Below, piece after piece: positions 1-9,312 of a stretch of 64,000 bases of DNA (positions are counted from its first letter, which is position 1; each line of letters begins with the position of its first letter). Origin of the DNA: Myxococcales bacterium (GTDB lineage: Bacteria; UBA10199; 2-02-FULL-44-16; JAAZCA01); the NCBI GenBank assembly GCA_012513515.1, contig JAAZCA010000036.1:1-64000 (forward strand), in the 5' to 3' direction. The notes beneath the pieces were generated by a model. It was not told the DNA's origin. It saw nothing but the letters and a program-made list of their open reading frames with translations, and did not search any database. A program made the position numbers and the translations under genes.

Positions 1-501
1 CTTTCGTCGCGCCCCGTGCGGGCGCGTGGATTGAAACTCGAGTAGCTTTGTGACTGAAAACCCGTGATAAAGTCGCGCCCCGTGCGGGCGCGTGGATTGA
101 AACCGATGACCGCCTCGACGAGTCTTGGATGGCGGTAGTCGCGCCCCGTGCGGGCGCGTGGATTGAAACCAACGAGATGGCAAAAAAGACCGTCATCCGC
201 CGTGTCGCGCCCCGTGCGGGCGCGTGGATTGAAACACGGATACGCCTACGTCGGCAGGCCGGTCATCTGTGTCGCGCCCCGTGCGGGCGCGTGGATTGAA
301 ACCTGTTCGTCCCCCATAGCGCGGCAAAGTAGCAAAAGTCGCGCCCCGTGCGGGCGCGTGGATTGAAACTTGTAACCGAGGGGGATGCCGATGAGTCTGG
401 AGTCGCGCCCCGTGCGGGCGCGTGGATTGAAACACCGCAGGCAGTTCGGCCCCGCATATTTCGTGATAGGTCGCGCCCCGTGCGGGCGCGTGGATTGAAA
501 A
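1..501 (+). CRISPR. CRISPR array, type I-C-like repeats (terminal end)
   Basis: Eight 32-bp repeats lie at 6-37, 72-103, 138-169, 204-235, 271-302, 338-369, 402-433 and 470-501, separated by seven unique spacers of 34, 34, 34, 35, 35, 32 and 36 bp. Each repeat starts GTCGCGCCCC, contains a 6-bp stem (GCGCCC/GGGCGC) around a 5-base loop, and ends GTGGATTGAAAC, the form typical of subtype I-C. Seven copies are identical; the last (470-501) ends in A instead of C. That end-degeneration, together with the ATTGAAAC 3' handle, puts the leader and cas operon to the left, outside the window. Positions 1-5 are the end of another spacer, so the array continues left. No cas gene is visible. Confidence 0.97.
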
Positions 502-597
502 TGATATGGTTTGAGATTCCGAACGGCAGATTCAAAAATTTTCCTGGACAGACGGCAAAACAGGAGTCTTTTAGAGGCGTTCTTCGCAGGATCTGAC

Positions 598-1926
598 CTA
601 CCTGTAATTCCCCGGTGCGAATTTTTTGTAGAGGTCGAGGAATACTCCGTTGGGGTCTGTCTCCGCTTTCACCCTGTGGTAATTTTCCGCATTGTAGATC
701 TTCCAGAACTCCTCTTCGCTGAAGTGGTTTCTGGAGATGAGCGTCTTTATCCCTCCTAACTCTGTCGTCTTATTCTCGAGAAGCTCCGAGTAATCCACCT
801 CAGGATCGCTATTCTTCTTCCCGTAGATAGCGCAATCTATGAAAAGGGTTCCGCCCATGCGCCTGGCGTACTCATCGTCAAGCCACGGATATAACTCCGG
901 CGCCCTGTAGGGAACGACCCAGAGAGGGAAGAAATCGAAATCATTTTCATACCATTTGAAAAACTCCTCGAAGCGCTGCGAAGGGATGAAGACATCGACG
1001 ATTACCTCCGGGCGTTTTTTGAGCTTCATGATTTTTTTGAGGCGCCTCGACCATGCGATGAGTTTGGTAGAACCAAGAACGATTTTTCCGAAAAGGAGCC
1101 TCGCCGGTTTTGTCTCCATCAGAGGCACGGTCTTTGTGAGCCAGTGGCACTCGGTGTCGTAGCGGAAAAAGTAGTCCTCTATCGTGAGATAGTCTTCCGT
1201 ACGTGCGGAGGTGCTCTTATAGAATATATTCAGCCATTTGTAGGAAGAGAGATAAGGGGCTTCGTCCGTCATTCTGCCAAGACAGATCACGAATTCGCTT
1301 TTGCTGTGAATTATCGCATCGACGAAGTCGTGGTCGCCGCCGTTACAACGATCCTTGAGCTCCGTCCAGAAGGATGAAAAATCGGAAAATTTTTTGTATT
1401 CCATCTTCACGAACTTCTTTGCTGGGAGGATCTTGAATTTTATTTTCGTGATGACGCCGAGCGTTCCATATGAACCATGCAACATGTTGAATAGAAGTGG
1501 GTTTGAGTTCTGTGAACAGGTGATTATTTCACCTGATCCGGTCACGACTTCATATTCTATACAGCTGTCATGGAATCCTCCGTATCTGTAGGACATCGAT
1601 TCGATTGAACATCCGGATATCGCCCCTCCGAGGGTGATGCCGGCCAGTTCAGGCACTGTATATGGAATGAGGCCGTGCTTTAGCGTCGCCGCTACGACAT
1701 CGGCGAATGTGGCGCTGGACTCGGCTGTGCATGTTCTCTGCGCAACATCGATGTCGATAATTTCGGTAAGATCGGATATGTCGATCTTTGGAAGCCTATC
1801 TCTTTTATTATAAGGGTTGGGGACAAAGTGCGAGTCCACCGATTTTCGTATTTTGACCTGAGAGTTCATTTCAGAGAGTTTGGCAATGGCCGACGCAACG
1901 GATTTTACCTTCTGATCATGATCCAT
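598..1926 (-). CDS. FAD-binding oxidase/reductase, DWF1 (24-sterol reductase)-like
   Basis: A 442-residue flavoprotein. The N-terminal half has the FAD-binding type 4 fold of the VAO/PCMH family: an SATFADVV stretch, then LAGITLGGAISG and later GSYGTLGVITKI, which contact FAD in this family. The C-terminal half (LWVVPYRAP..., FIDCAIYG) resembles the DWF1/DHCR24 branch. Substrate is unknown; in bacteria this branch often sits with lipid or cell-wall genes, but nothing here confirms that. The start at 1926 is preferred over an in-frame ATG at 1983 because AGGAGA lies just upstream and the extra 19 residues are not family-like. It is divergent from the rRNA methyltransferase and runs toward the CRISPR array; 502-597 between them shows nothing clear. 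Confidence 0.85.
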   Translation of the reverse strand: MDHDQKVKSVASAIAKLSEMNSQVKIRKSVDSHFVPNPYNKRDRLPKIDISDLTEIIDIDVAQRTCTAESSATFADVVAATLKHGLIPYTVPELAGITLGGAISGCSIESMSYRYGGFHDSCIEYEVVTGSGEIITCSQNSNPLLFNMLHGSYGTLGVITKIKFKILPAKKFVKMEYKKFSDFSSFWTELKDRCNGGDHDFVDAIIHSKSEFVICLGRMTDEAPYLSSYKWLNIFYKSTSARTEDYLTIEDYFFRYDTECHWLTKTVPLMETKPARLLFGKIVLGSTKLIAWSRRLKKIMKLKKRPEVIVDVFIPSQRFEEFFKWYENDFDFFPLWVVPYRAPELYPWLDDEYARRMGGTLFIDCAIYGKKNSDPEVDYSELLENKTTELGGIKTLISRNHFSEEEFWKIYNAENYHRVKAETDPNGVFLDLYKKFAPGNYR

Positions 1927-2050
1927 ATCATCTCCTGTTCCTTTAGAATTGGCCTTATACTGTTTGAGTTTGTTTTGAAACAATAAAATTAACGGTTGCC
2001 TTGGTCAATGCTTCCATATAGCTGCAATGGTATTCAGGAGGTTCTCAAAT

Positions 2051-3115
2051 TTGCAGGTAAGAATTGAAAAACTGGTTTACGGCGGCGCCGGCGTAGGGGA
2101 TATCGAGGGGAAAAAGACCTTCGTTCCCTTTGCAGCGCCTGGCGATCTATGCGAGATAGAAATAAATGCCGATTGCGGAAACTATTTTGAAGGCAGGCTC
2201 GTTGATCTCATCGAGGAATCGGCCGACAGAGTGGTTCCGAGGTGCCCGGTTTTTGGGAAATGCGGCGGTTGCCAATGGCAGCACATCTCGTACGATGCAC
2301 AATTGAAGTGGAAACGGGAAATCCTGAAGGAGAGCCTTTGCCGAATAGCGAAGATATCATCGCCGAATCTCCTCGAAACTATGCCTTCTCCGATGCAGTG
2401 GAACTACAGAAACAGGATGCAGCTCCATGTCGATTCAAAAGGGCGGGTCGGTTTTTATCGCGCCAAATCCAAAGAGGTCATCGAGTTCGAGGAATGCCTG
2501 ATAGCCGATGCGCGCCTGAATGAAAAGCTGCGCATAAATCGCGGCGATTTTTCTAAAAGGGACAGGGGGGTCTCACTCAGAATAGAGGAAGGTCCATCTT
2601 TTTTACAGATAAACAGTGGACAGAACGATCAGCTCAAATCGAAGCTGGTCGAGTGGGTATCTCAGGGGAAAGATCGGAAGATCCTTGAACTGTATGCTGG
2701 TGCGGGGAATTTTACCTTCGATCTGGCAAAAATTGCAGATCACGTCGTTGCTTTCGAGATAGATGTGAAGGCAGTGGAGATCGCCCGCGAGAAAATCGCT
2801 CAGCGTGGAATCTCGAATATCGATTTCTATGCGGAGGCCTCCGAAAAAACGGAAAATAGGATAAGCGGTAATCTCGACGCTATCGTTCTCGATCCGCCCA
2901 GAAGAGGATGCGAGGAGGCGTTGAAGGGGATGATGCGTCTCAGGCCAAAAAATATATATTATATCTCCTGCAATCCAGCCACACTCTCCAGGGACGTGGC
3001 GGCGATGATGAAGGAGGGATACGAGCTGGTGCGCGCGATCCCTATCGATATGTTTCCGCAGACCTTCCATGTAGAGGCGATGGTGCAGCTGACCCTTTTG
3101 AGGCCATTATTATAA
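2051..3115 (+). CDS. rlmD: 23S rRNA (uracil-5-)-methyltransferase, RlmD/TrmA family
   Basis: An SAM-dependent RNA m5U methyltransferase of 354 residues. An N-terminal TRAM-like domain (about 1-60) is followed by cysteines CPVFGKCGGCQ that with a later Cys bind a [4Fe-4S] cluster. The SAM motif ELYAGAGNFTF, then DPPRRG, the catalytic-Cys motif SCNPATLSRD and the general-base motif FHVEAM are all present. RlmD (U1939 of 23S rRNA) is the likeliest role given TRAM plus Fe-S; RlmC or TrmA specificity cannot be excluded. The start is taken as TTG at 2051, nine bases after a perfect AGGAGG (2036-2041); the ATG at 2027 would place that site inside the gene. Confidence 0.88.
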   Translation: MQVRIEKLVYGGAGVGDIEGKKTFVPFAAPGDLCEIEINADCGNYFEGRLVDLIEESADRVVPRCPVFGKCGGCQWQHISYDAQLKWKREILKESLCRIAKISSPNLLETMPSPMQWNYRNRMQLHVDSKGRVGFYRAKSKEVIEFEECLIADARLNEKLRINRGDFSKRDRGVSLRIEEGPSFLQINSGQNDQLKSKLVEWVSQGKDRKILELYAGAGNFTFDLAKIADHVVAFEIDVKAVEIAREKIAQRGISNIDFYAEASEKTENRISGNLDAIVLDPPRRGCEEALKGMMRLRPKNIYYISCNPATLSRDVAAMMKEGYELVRAIPIDMFPQTFHVEAMVQLTLLRPLL

Positions 3116-3248
3116 CGTATCATTTTTGCTGGTATTTATATTGACAAGGAATCTCCTTTTGATAAAAACGGGCAGTTTTTCGCAATTTCAACCTCAATAA
3201 GGCGTAACGCGTTGATTTTATTAGGCTTTAGAAAGGCGGTGATGTCGC

Positions 3249-3434
3249 ATGCCAGGCATTAAACTGCGTGAAGGTGAATCATTCGAGCAGGCCCTTCGCA
3301 GATTCAAGAAGCAGTGCGAAAAGGCGGGTATACTTTCCGATCTGAGGAAGCGCGAATACTACGAGAAGCCTTCGATCAAACGCAAGAAGAAGCAGATCGC
3401 CGCATCCAAAAAGCGTAAAAGAGTGCCTCGCTGA
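3249..3434 (+). CDS. rpsU: 30S ribosomal protein bS21
   Basis: A 61-residue, very basic protein. The N-terminal [25 protein letters not shown] is family-typical in pattern (I quote only part: [13 protein letters not shown]), and the tail is a lysine/arginine run ([15 protein letters not shown]). bS21 binds the 30S platform near the anti-Shine-Dalgarno end of 16S rRNA. It leads the macromolecular synthesis operon with dnaG and rpoD downstream. GGCGG lies nine bases before the ATG. A TTGACA at 3141-3146 upstream could be a promoter -35, but I see no well-spaced -10 (GATAAA is only 14 bases away). Confidence 0.96.
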   Translation: MPGIKLREGESFEQALRRFKKQCEKAGILSDLRKREYYEKPSIKRKKKQIAASKKRKRVPR

Positions 3435-3511
3435 TAGCGGTACCTTTTGCGCGCCGGGATGACTTTCCGAAACTGTTCAAAGTTGAAAGATCTGAAATTC
3501 AGGAGGGCCTT

Positions 3512-3955
3512 TTGAAACTCAAAAAAGAGATAAGTCAGAGGCTCAAGGAAGCTATGAAGGCGAAGGACGCGGATAGAATTAGCGCCCTTCGCCTTGTTCT
3601 TGCCGCTATCAACAACCGTGAGATCGAAAAGCGCGGCGAACTCGATGAGGGTGATTGCCTCTCCCTGCTTTCGTCGCTGGTGAAGCAACGTATGGAGTCC
3701 ATCGAGATGTTCAAACAAGGCGGGCGCGATGAGCTGGCCGCAAAGGAGGAGGCCGAGCTCCTCCTCATACGTTCTTTTCTTCCTGAACAGCTTTCAGAAT
3801 CCGATATTTCAGGTATCATCGAAAGTGCGATATCCGAAACGGGGGCATCCGGAATCAAGGACCTTGGCAAGGTGATGAAAGTCGTGTCTCCAAAAGTCAA
3901 AGGGCGCGCCGATGGCAAGCTCGTCAGTGATTTGGTAAAACAGAAACTCAGTTGA
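3512..3955 (+). CDS. GatB/YqeY-domain protein
   Basis: A 147-residue YqeY-type protein, related to the tail domain of the GatB subunit of tRNA amidotransferases. Family features are KEAMKAKDADRISALRLVLAAI at the N terminus (pattern AMKAKD...LRLV), the middle EEAELLLIRSFLPEQLSE and the C-terminal DLGKVMKVVSPKVKGRADG. Its molecular function is not settled; the domain likely binds tRNA. The start is a TTG, fixed by AGGAGGG five bases upstream (3501-3507). The gene sits between rpsU and dnaG, as in many Deltaproteobacteria and Firmicutes, and its stop lies 53 bases before the dnaG start used here. Confidence 0.93.
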   Translation: MKLKKEISQRLKEAMKAKDADRISALRLVLAAINNREIEKRGELDEGDCLSLLSSLVKQRMESIEMFKQGGRDELAAKEEAELLLIRSFLPEQLSESDISGIIESAISETGASGIKDLGKVMKVVSPKVKGRADGKLVSDLVKQKLS

Positions 3956-4008
3956 TAAAAATTTTTGGACTGCGGTTTATCTTTTACCGCGATCCGGGAT
4001 GGAATTTT

Positions 4009-5793
4009 ATGTACAGCAAGTCCATCTTAGATGAAATCAGGGATAGGGTTTCCATCGTCTCTTTGATAGGCGAGAGAATTCCCCTGAAGAAGGCCGGTCG
4101 TAACTTCAAGGGTCTTTGTCCGTTTCATGGGGAGAAAACCCCTTCATTCAACGTGTCTGACGACAAGCAGATCTATCACTGTTTCGGCTGTGGCGAAGGG
4201 GGCGACATCTTCAGCTTCGTGATGAAGTTCGATGGCGTAGATTTTTTGGAGGCTGTGAAATATCTCGCAGGGCTCGCGGGGGTGGAGCTCCCTAAAACGA
4301 AGTACGGATTCGTCAGCGCCGCTGACGAAGAGCATTCGAAGCGCAAAAAATGGGCCTTCAGGATTAACGAAATTGCGAGGGATTTCTTTGCGGCGACTCT
4401 GAAAGCTTCTGTCGGCGGGAGCGCGGCTAGTAACTACTTGATTAAAAGGGGTATTTCCGAAAATATTTGGACGCAACATTTTTTGGGATATGCCGACAAC
4501 GCTTGGGAGTCGCTTGTGGAGCACCTGCGTTCAAAGGGCGTGCCGCTTGATCTCGCCTCCGAACTCGGGCTGATAAGAAAGAGGGACAGCGGGGGGTATT
4601 TCGATTTTTTTAGGGAGCGAATAATATTCCCGATCATATCTCCGCGCGGGGAGGTGCTGGGCTTCGGCGGCAGGGATATATCGGAGCAAAAAGGCGATCA
4701 ACAGGTCGCAAAGTACATGAACTCTCCGGACTCTCTCATTTATCACAAGTCCGGATGTGTTTACGGGCTAAACAAGGCCCAGTCGTCGATACGAGAGGAT
4801 GGTAGCGCGATATTTGTGGAAGGATATATGGATTTGATCGCCCTTTCTCAGGTCGGTGTGAACAACGTTGTTGCGCCACTTGGAACCTCTCTTACTGAAG
4901 GGCACTTGAGGCTGATACAGAGATATACGCGAAATATTGTTCTCGTTTTCGATGGGGATGAAGCCGGCTCGAGGGCTGCGATCAGAAGTCTCGATCTGTT
5001 CATAGATGCGGGGTTGATGCCAAGGGTCGTAGCTCTGCCGGATGACGAGGATCCTGATACCTTCGTCAGGAAATACGGTGCAGAAAAATTTCGCGAAATG
5101 ACTGCATCCGCGAAATCGCTCTTTGAGTTCTTCGTTGAAAAAGTTTTGTCTGAAACAGGAAGGGACGCGGCCGGAAAAGTCAACGCGATGGGGAGGATCA
5201 TCCCGCATCTCAAAGCCATGTCCGACCCCGTGGAAAGAGGTATCTATTCGAAGGTTGCAGCCTTTCAGGTCGGCGTGGAGGAGAGGGATGTAGCGAGGTC
5301 GGTTGCGGCCGGCAAGATTTCGGTCGGCAGAGAGTTTTTGCCGCGGGGCGCAAAAAAGAAGATGTCGGCGCCTGCCTCCTGCGAGCTGATGTTGATCAAG
5401 GGTTTGTTGATGAAGCCCGCCAGGATAGCCGATGTGATGGAGAGCGTGAGCGTCGAAAAGTTTTCAGACGGATGGTGTCGCGACATAGTTTCTGTGCTTT
5501 TTTCGCAGACCGGAGAAAAGGATATCTCCGTAGGGGATATTCTCGCTTCGATTGATGACCCGGAGATATCGTCCCAGCTTCGCGAAATGGCCGTCGCAGG
5601 GTGTGGATGCGAAGAGGACGAGATCGACAATTTAATAGATGATTGCGTCAACAGGCTTAAAGAGAGGCCGGCCGCGAGAAGGCTTAAAGAGATAAACGAT
5701 GAGATCAAGAGGGCCGAAAGCGCAAGGGACGAAGTTAAGATTTTTGAATTGCTGAGAGAGAAAAAAGAACTGATATCGCAAAAGCACGACTGA
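4009..5793 (+). CDS. dnaG: DNA primase DnaG
   Basis: Synthesises RNA primers at the replication fork. The 594-residue product has the CHC2 zinc-binding domain with C37-x2-H40 and C58-x2-C61, the RNA polymerase core with RIIFPI and GEVLGFGGRD motifs, and the TOPRIM domain with VEGYMDLI and the metal-binding VFDGDEAG. The C-terminal ~150 residues are the less conserved helicase (DnaB)-binding region. An in-frame TTG at 3952 overlapping the yqeY stop would add 19 residues; the ATG at 4009 is preferred because MYSKSILDEIRDRV matches where DnaG proteins normally begin. It belongs to the rpsU-dnaG-rpoD operon. Confidence 0.96.
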   Translation: MYSKSILDEIRDRVSIVSLIGERIPLKKAGRNFKGLCPFHGEKTPSFNVSDDKQIYHCFGCGEGGDIFSFVMKFDGVDFLEAVKYLAGLAGVELPKTKYGFVSAADEEHSKRKKWAFRINEIARDFFAATLKASVGGSAASNYLIKRGISENIWTQHFLGYADNAWESLVEHLRSKGVPLDLASELGLIRKRDSGGYFDFFRERIIFPIISPRGEVLGFGGRDISEQKGDQQVAKYMNSPDSLIYHKSGCVYGLNKAQSSIREDGSAIFVEGYMDLIALSQVGVNNVVAPLGTSLTEGHLRLIQRYTRNIVLVFDGDEAGSRAAIRSLDLFIDAGLMPRVVALPDDEDPDTFVRKYGAEKFREMTASAKSLFEFFVEKVLSETGRDAAGKVNAMGRIIPHLKAMSDPVERGIYSKVAAFQVGVEERDVARSVAAGKISVGREFLPRGAKKKMSAPASCELMLIKGLLMKPARIADVMESVSVEKFSDGWCRDIVSVLFSQTGEKDISVGDILASIDDPEISSQLREMAVAGCGCEEDEIDNLIDDCVNRLKERPAARRLKEINDEIKRAESARDEVKIFELLREKKELISQKHD

Positions 5794-5828
5794 CAATTTC
5801 ACAATTGATAATATAGGAGAGGGGCAAC

Positions 5829-7601
5829 ATGGCCAAGCGGACCGAAGAGATAAAAGAGGTAAAAAAACTGATAAGCGTAGGCAAGGCCAAGGGTTTTCTC
5901 ACAGTTGAAGAGGTCAACGAAGCCCTTCCTTCAGAGATGGTTTCGTCCGACCAGCTCGACAGCGTCCTTTCTATTTTCGATGATATGGACATTGACATTG
6001 TGGAATCCGAAGCCGAGGGCAAGATGCTTCAGGACAAGGCATCTGAGAAAGAAAAGGAAGTCGAGAAGGAAAAGGATGTAGCTCTTACGCCCGACTATGC
6101 CAGCAGATCGGTGGACCCGGTCAGAATGTATCTTCGCAAGATGGGTCAGGTTGCTCTTCTGACGCGCGAAGGAGAAGTGGAAATCGCCAAGAGGATAGAA
6201 CAGGGGCAAAATGAGATGCTCAACATCCTCCTCTCTAGCTCGCTTGGCGTGCAGAAGGTTCTTTCCTTCGGTGACCTGCTTTCAAGGAATAAAATCCGCG
6301 TTATTTCGATAATGAAGGACCTCGAGGACGTAAACCTCGACGAGTTGGAAAATTTTGATGAGGCCGCTGAGAGGCTTAAAATGTTGAAGCTGATGCGGAA
6401 GGTTCGAACTCTCAATAAACAGAGAAACGAATCTACATCGAAGCTTTCCAAATCCGGGCTTTCCGAGAAGGCGAAAAAAGTTGCTACTTTCAAACTTGCC
6501 GATGTGAAGCAGAGGATACTCGAGTGCTTTAAAGAGATGGGGCTTGCCAACAGGACGATAAATGAAGTCGTCGAGGCGATGCATTCCGCGATTGACCAGG
6601 TCGAACAGAGCCACAGACTCATCAACAATTGCGCCAGGAAACTTCATACGGATGGGGAAGGGATCAAATCCCTCTCGAAGCAGTTTAAGAAAAATGACTA
6701 TCAGCGTAGGAAGGCCGTGAAGAGTTCCGGGCTTTCAAGGGAAGAAATAATCGAGGTCCTCGAATCATACGCGGAGGCAGAAGCTAAGATCTCAGAAATA
6801 GAAAAAGAAGCCGGTCAGGACATGGAAACTCTCAGAAAAACCTACATGGAGATTAAAAGGGCTGAGCAGTTCGCTGATAGGGCTAAAAATGAACTCATCG
6901 AGGCCAACCTGAGGCTGGTGGTTTCCATAGCCAAGAAGTACACGAATAGGGGTTTGCAGTTTCTCGATCTGATACAGGAAGGCAATATCGGTCTGATGAA
7001 GGCCGTGGATAAATTCGAATATAGGCGTGGCTACAAATTTTCCACTTATGCAACCTGGTGGATCAGGCAGGCGATCACTCGAGCCATCGCAGACCAGGCC
7101 AGGACTATCAGAATTCCGGTTCACATGATAGAGACGATCAACAAGCTCGTCAGGACGTCGCGCTATCTGGTTCAGGAGCTGGGCCGTGAGCCGACGCCGG
7201 AGGAGATCGCCTTCAAGATGGAGCTTCCTCTCGAAAAGGTGAGAAAGGTTTTAAAAATTGCAAAAGAGCCGATTTCACTCGAGACCCCCATCGGAGAGGA
7301 GGAGGATAGCCATCTCGGAGATTTCATAGAGGACAAGTCCATAGTTTCCCCGTCTGAATCGGTGGTGAATATAAGCCTCTCTGCCCAGACACAGCATGTC
7401 CTAGCGACGCTAACGCCGCGCGAAGAGAAGGTCCTTCGTATGCGTTTTGGAATAGGTGAGAAATCCGATCACACTCTTGAGGAAGTTGGCAGGGACTTCT
7501 CGGTTACGCGCGAAAGAATCCGCCAGATAGAGGCGAAGGCGCTGAGAAAGCTCAGACACCCAAGCCGCGCAAAGAAGCTCAAGAGCTTCATAGACTGGTA
7601 G
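5829..7601 (+). CDS. rpoD: RNA polymerase primary sigma factor (sigma-70)
   Basis: A 590-residue housekeeping sigma factor. Region 1.1 (about 1-80) is followed by region 1.2 ([13 protein letters not shown]), a long charged non-conserved insert, region 2 ([19 protein letters not shown], then [19 protein letters not shown] for -10 recognition and melting), region 3 ([13 protein letters not shown]) and region 4 with the -35-binding helix-turn-helix ([27 protein letters not shown]). The full-length region 1.1 and the sequence match a primary rather than an alternative factor. GGAGAGGGG precedes the ATG. It is the last gene of the macromolecular synthesis operon. Confidence 0.97.
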   Translation: MAKRTEEIKEVKKLISVGKAKGFLTVEEVNEALPSEMVSSDQLDSVLSIFDDMDIDIVESEAEGKMLQDKASEKEKEVEKEKDVALTPDYASRSVDPVRMYLRKMGQVALLTREGEVEIAKRIEQGQNEMLNILLSSSLGVQKVLSFGDLLSRNKIRVISIMKDLEDVNLDELENFDEAAERLKMLKLMRKVRTLNKQRNESTSKLSKSGLSEKAKKVATFKLADVKQRILECFKEMGLANRTINEVVEAMHSAIDQVEQSHRLINNCARKLHTDGEGIKSLSKQFKKNDYQRRKAVKSSGLSREEIIEVLESYAEAEAKISEIEKEAGQDMETLRKTYMEIKRAEQFADRAKNELIEANLRLVVSIAKKYTNRGLQFLDLIQEGNIGLMKAVDKFEYRRGYKFSTYATWWIRQAITRAIADQARTIRIPVHMIETINKLVRTSRYLVQELGREPTPEEIAFKMELPLEKVRKVLKIAKEPISLETPIGEEEDSHLGDFIEDKSIVSPSESVVNISLSAQTQHVLATLTPREEKVLRMRFGIGEKSDHTLEEVGRDFSVTRERIRQIEAKALRKLRHPSRAKKLKSFIDW

Positions 7602-7642
7602 GATTCGACCCGGCCTCGAAAGCTGGCGCTGAAGGGGGATTT

Positions 7643-8053
7643 ATGCAGGTATGCAGAGAGCTCGATTATGGAGTCAGGGCTGTTCTCATGCTGTCGGCGG
7701 CAGAAGGAGAGGTCATCTCCAAAAAGCGAATCTCCGAACGGATGCAAATACCTGTAAACTTCCTTGCCATCATACTGCCGAAACTGGTCCGTACTGGAAT
7801 AATAAACTCCATCCCCGGCCCCAAAGGGGGATACCAGCTCAGCAGAAGGCCATCCGAAATTTCAATAAATGATGTGATCGGGTCAATCTGCAAAAGCTTC
7901 GCTTTTAACAGGTGCCTGGACGTTTCTAAAGGCTGTGAACTGGATTCAGTCTGCCCCGTGAAGCCTCACTGGAGCTTTGTGCAGGGGATGATTGAAGAAT
8001 ACCTCAGTAAAGTTAATTTTGATCAGCTTGCCAAAGACCTCAAAAACAAATAG
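7643..8053 (+). CDS. Rrf2-family transcriptional regulator, probable Fe-S sensor
   Basis: A 136-residue winged-helix protein of the Rrf2/IscR family. The N-terminal half holds the HTH (SKKRISERMQIPVNFLAIIL) and the wing motif GPKGGYQLSR. C91, C98 and C104 match the three cysteines that ligate the [2Fe-2S] cluster in IscR-like members, so redox or Fe-S sensing is probable. It lies 41 bases after rpoD and 41 before the VKOR-DsbA gene in the same direction. No isc or suf genes follow, so its targets are unclear; control of the adjacent disulfide-forming protein is a reasonable guess only. Confidence 0.88.
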   Translation: MQVCRELDYGVRAVLMLSAAEGEVISKKRISERMQIPVNFLAIILPKLVRTGIINSIPGPKGGYQLSRRPSEISINDVIGSICKSFAFNRCLDVSKGCELDSVCPVKPHWSFVQGMIEEYLSKVNFDQLAKDLKNK

Positions 8054-8094
8054 TTATAGTCCGGTTTATAATCCACAAAAAGAAAGGCGGGGGT

Positions 8095-9312
8095 ATGCGC
8101 AAAATCCTTCTCTGTTTGGCGCTTTTTCTGGCTCTGGCGGCGGTTTTTCTTTCGGCTGTTTCAATGAAGCAGCACTATCGCGTCCAAAGGGAGGGGTTTG
8201 AAAAACCCGCTTTTTGCGCGATAAGCGAAAGAATCAATTGCGATATTGTGAGCGCCAGTCAGAGCTCTCAGCTTTTTGGAATTCCAAATGGCGGCTGGGG
8301 AATAATATTCTACTCCTCCATTGCGATGCTCTTGATCTTCATCCTCGCATCCGTAAGAAAGAGGGATAACACCCTTGCGTTTACATGGATTCTTTCCGTC
8401 GTTGGATTTTTGTATGGTGCATGGATGATATATGTTACGGCTTTTGCCTTGAGGGTTTTCTGTTTTATAAATACGCCTCTCTACCTGACAGCCGTCATCT
8501 TGTTTGTGATTCTCTCCCTTCTTCTTCCATGCCGAATTGGAGGTATTCCGCATTTTGTCTTCAATTATTTTTTATCGGTCGTGGGAAGAAAATCAGATAT
8601 TTCTTTCAAGCCAAAGTTTTTCTCGCACCTGTTTTTTATGGCTCTTGCGGTTATCATAGGACTCATCGCTATTCGCGTATGGGGCAGCGTATCACATGGC
8701 AAGTCTGCAGATTCCGACGTCGATCAACAGGCCAAATATTTTTCCATGCAGGGAAAGAGCAGCATAGATATCGATCCAAACTGGCCGGTCTGGGGCAATC
8801 CTGATGCTGATGTCACGATAGTTGAATTCAGCGAATACCAGTGCCCGTTCTGCAAGATAGCGGCGTTTGGAGTAAAGCCTTATCTCTACGATTTCAAGGA
8901 CAAGGTCAGATACTATTTTGTAAATTTCCCTTTGGACAATGCCTGTAACGAGGAGATGACGCGGCCCATGCATCCTGTGGCCTGCTATGCCGCCAAGGCT
9001 GCGATATGCTCGCAGACGCGAGGGGATTTCTGGAAGTTTCACGATGAGTTGTTCAGGGCTCAGAAGGGGATGACCAGAAAGACTGTTGACTCTATCGCCG
9101 AATCCTTTGGATACGACATGCAGGATTTTGCATCGTGCATCGCATCGCCGGAAACGGAATCCAGGGTGAAGGATGATCTGGCAGCTGCCAGAAAATTGGG
9201 GATAACGGGGACTCCCACTATATACATAAATGGGAAAAAGGCACGATATTGGAGAAATCCCGAGTTCTTGAGAATGATCATAAAGAGCGAAATTAGAAGG
9301 GGCCATAGATGA
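8095..9312 (+). CDS. VKOR-DsbA fusion, disulfide-bond-forming membrane protein
   Basis: A 405-residue protein joining an N-terminal VKOR domain (about 1-150, four to five membrane segments, a further one at about 178-198) to a periplasmic DsbA-like thioredoxin domain (about 225-405). The thioredoxin domain has the CPFC active site (C250, C253) and the cis-proline motif TGTPTIYING. The VKOR part has the loop pair C41 and C49, but its quinone-proximal CxxC reads C123-F-I-N126, with the second cysteine replaced by Asn. In the known family this pair passes electrons to quinone, so the VKOR half may be altered or inactive. It overlaps the adenosine deaminase start by ATGA. Confidence 0.88.
   Translation: MRKILLCLALFLALAAVFLSAVSMKQHYRVQREGFEKPAFCAISERINCDIVSASQSSQLFGIPNGGWGIIFYSSIAMLLIFILASVRKRDNTLAFTWILSVVGFLYGAWMIYVTAFALRVFCFINTPLYLTAVILFVILSLLLPCRIGGIPHFVFNYFLSVVGRKSDISFKPKFFSHLFFMALAVIIGLIAIRVWGSVSHGKSADSDVDQQAKYFSMQGKSSIDIDPNWPVWGNPDADVTIVEFSEYQCPFCKIAAFGVKPYLYDFKDKVRYYFVNFPLDNACNEEMTRPMHPVACYAAKAAICSQTRGDFWKFHDELFRAQKGMTRKTVDSIAESFGYDMQDFASCIASPETESRVKDDLAAARKLGITGTPTIYINGKKARYWRNPEFLRMIIKSEIRRGHR

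Noticed and set aside
148-596. Several short open frames on both strands with repeated RARGLK or FNPRARTGRD stretches
   Set aside because: They are translations of the CRISPR repeats and spacers, not genes.
3141-3166. Promoter for rpsU at TTGACA...GATAAA
   Set aside because: The spacer is 14 bases, too short for a reliable sigma-70 promoter call.
8692-9306. 204-codon open frame on the minus strand
   Set aside because: Antisense to the DsbA domain, with no recognisable motif.
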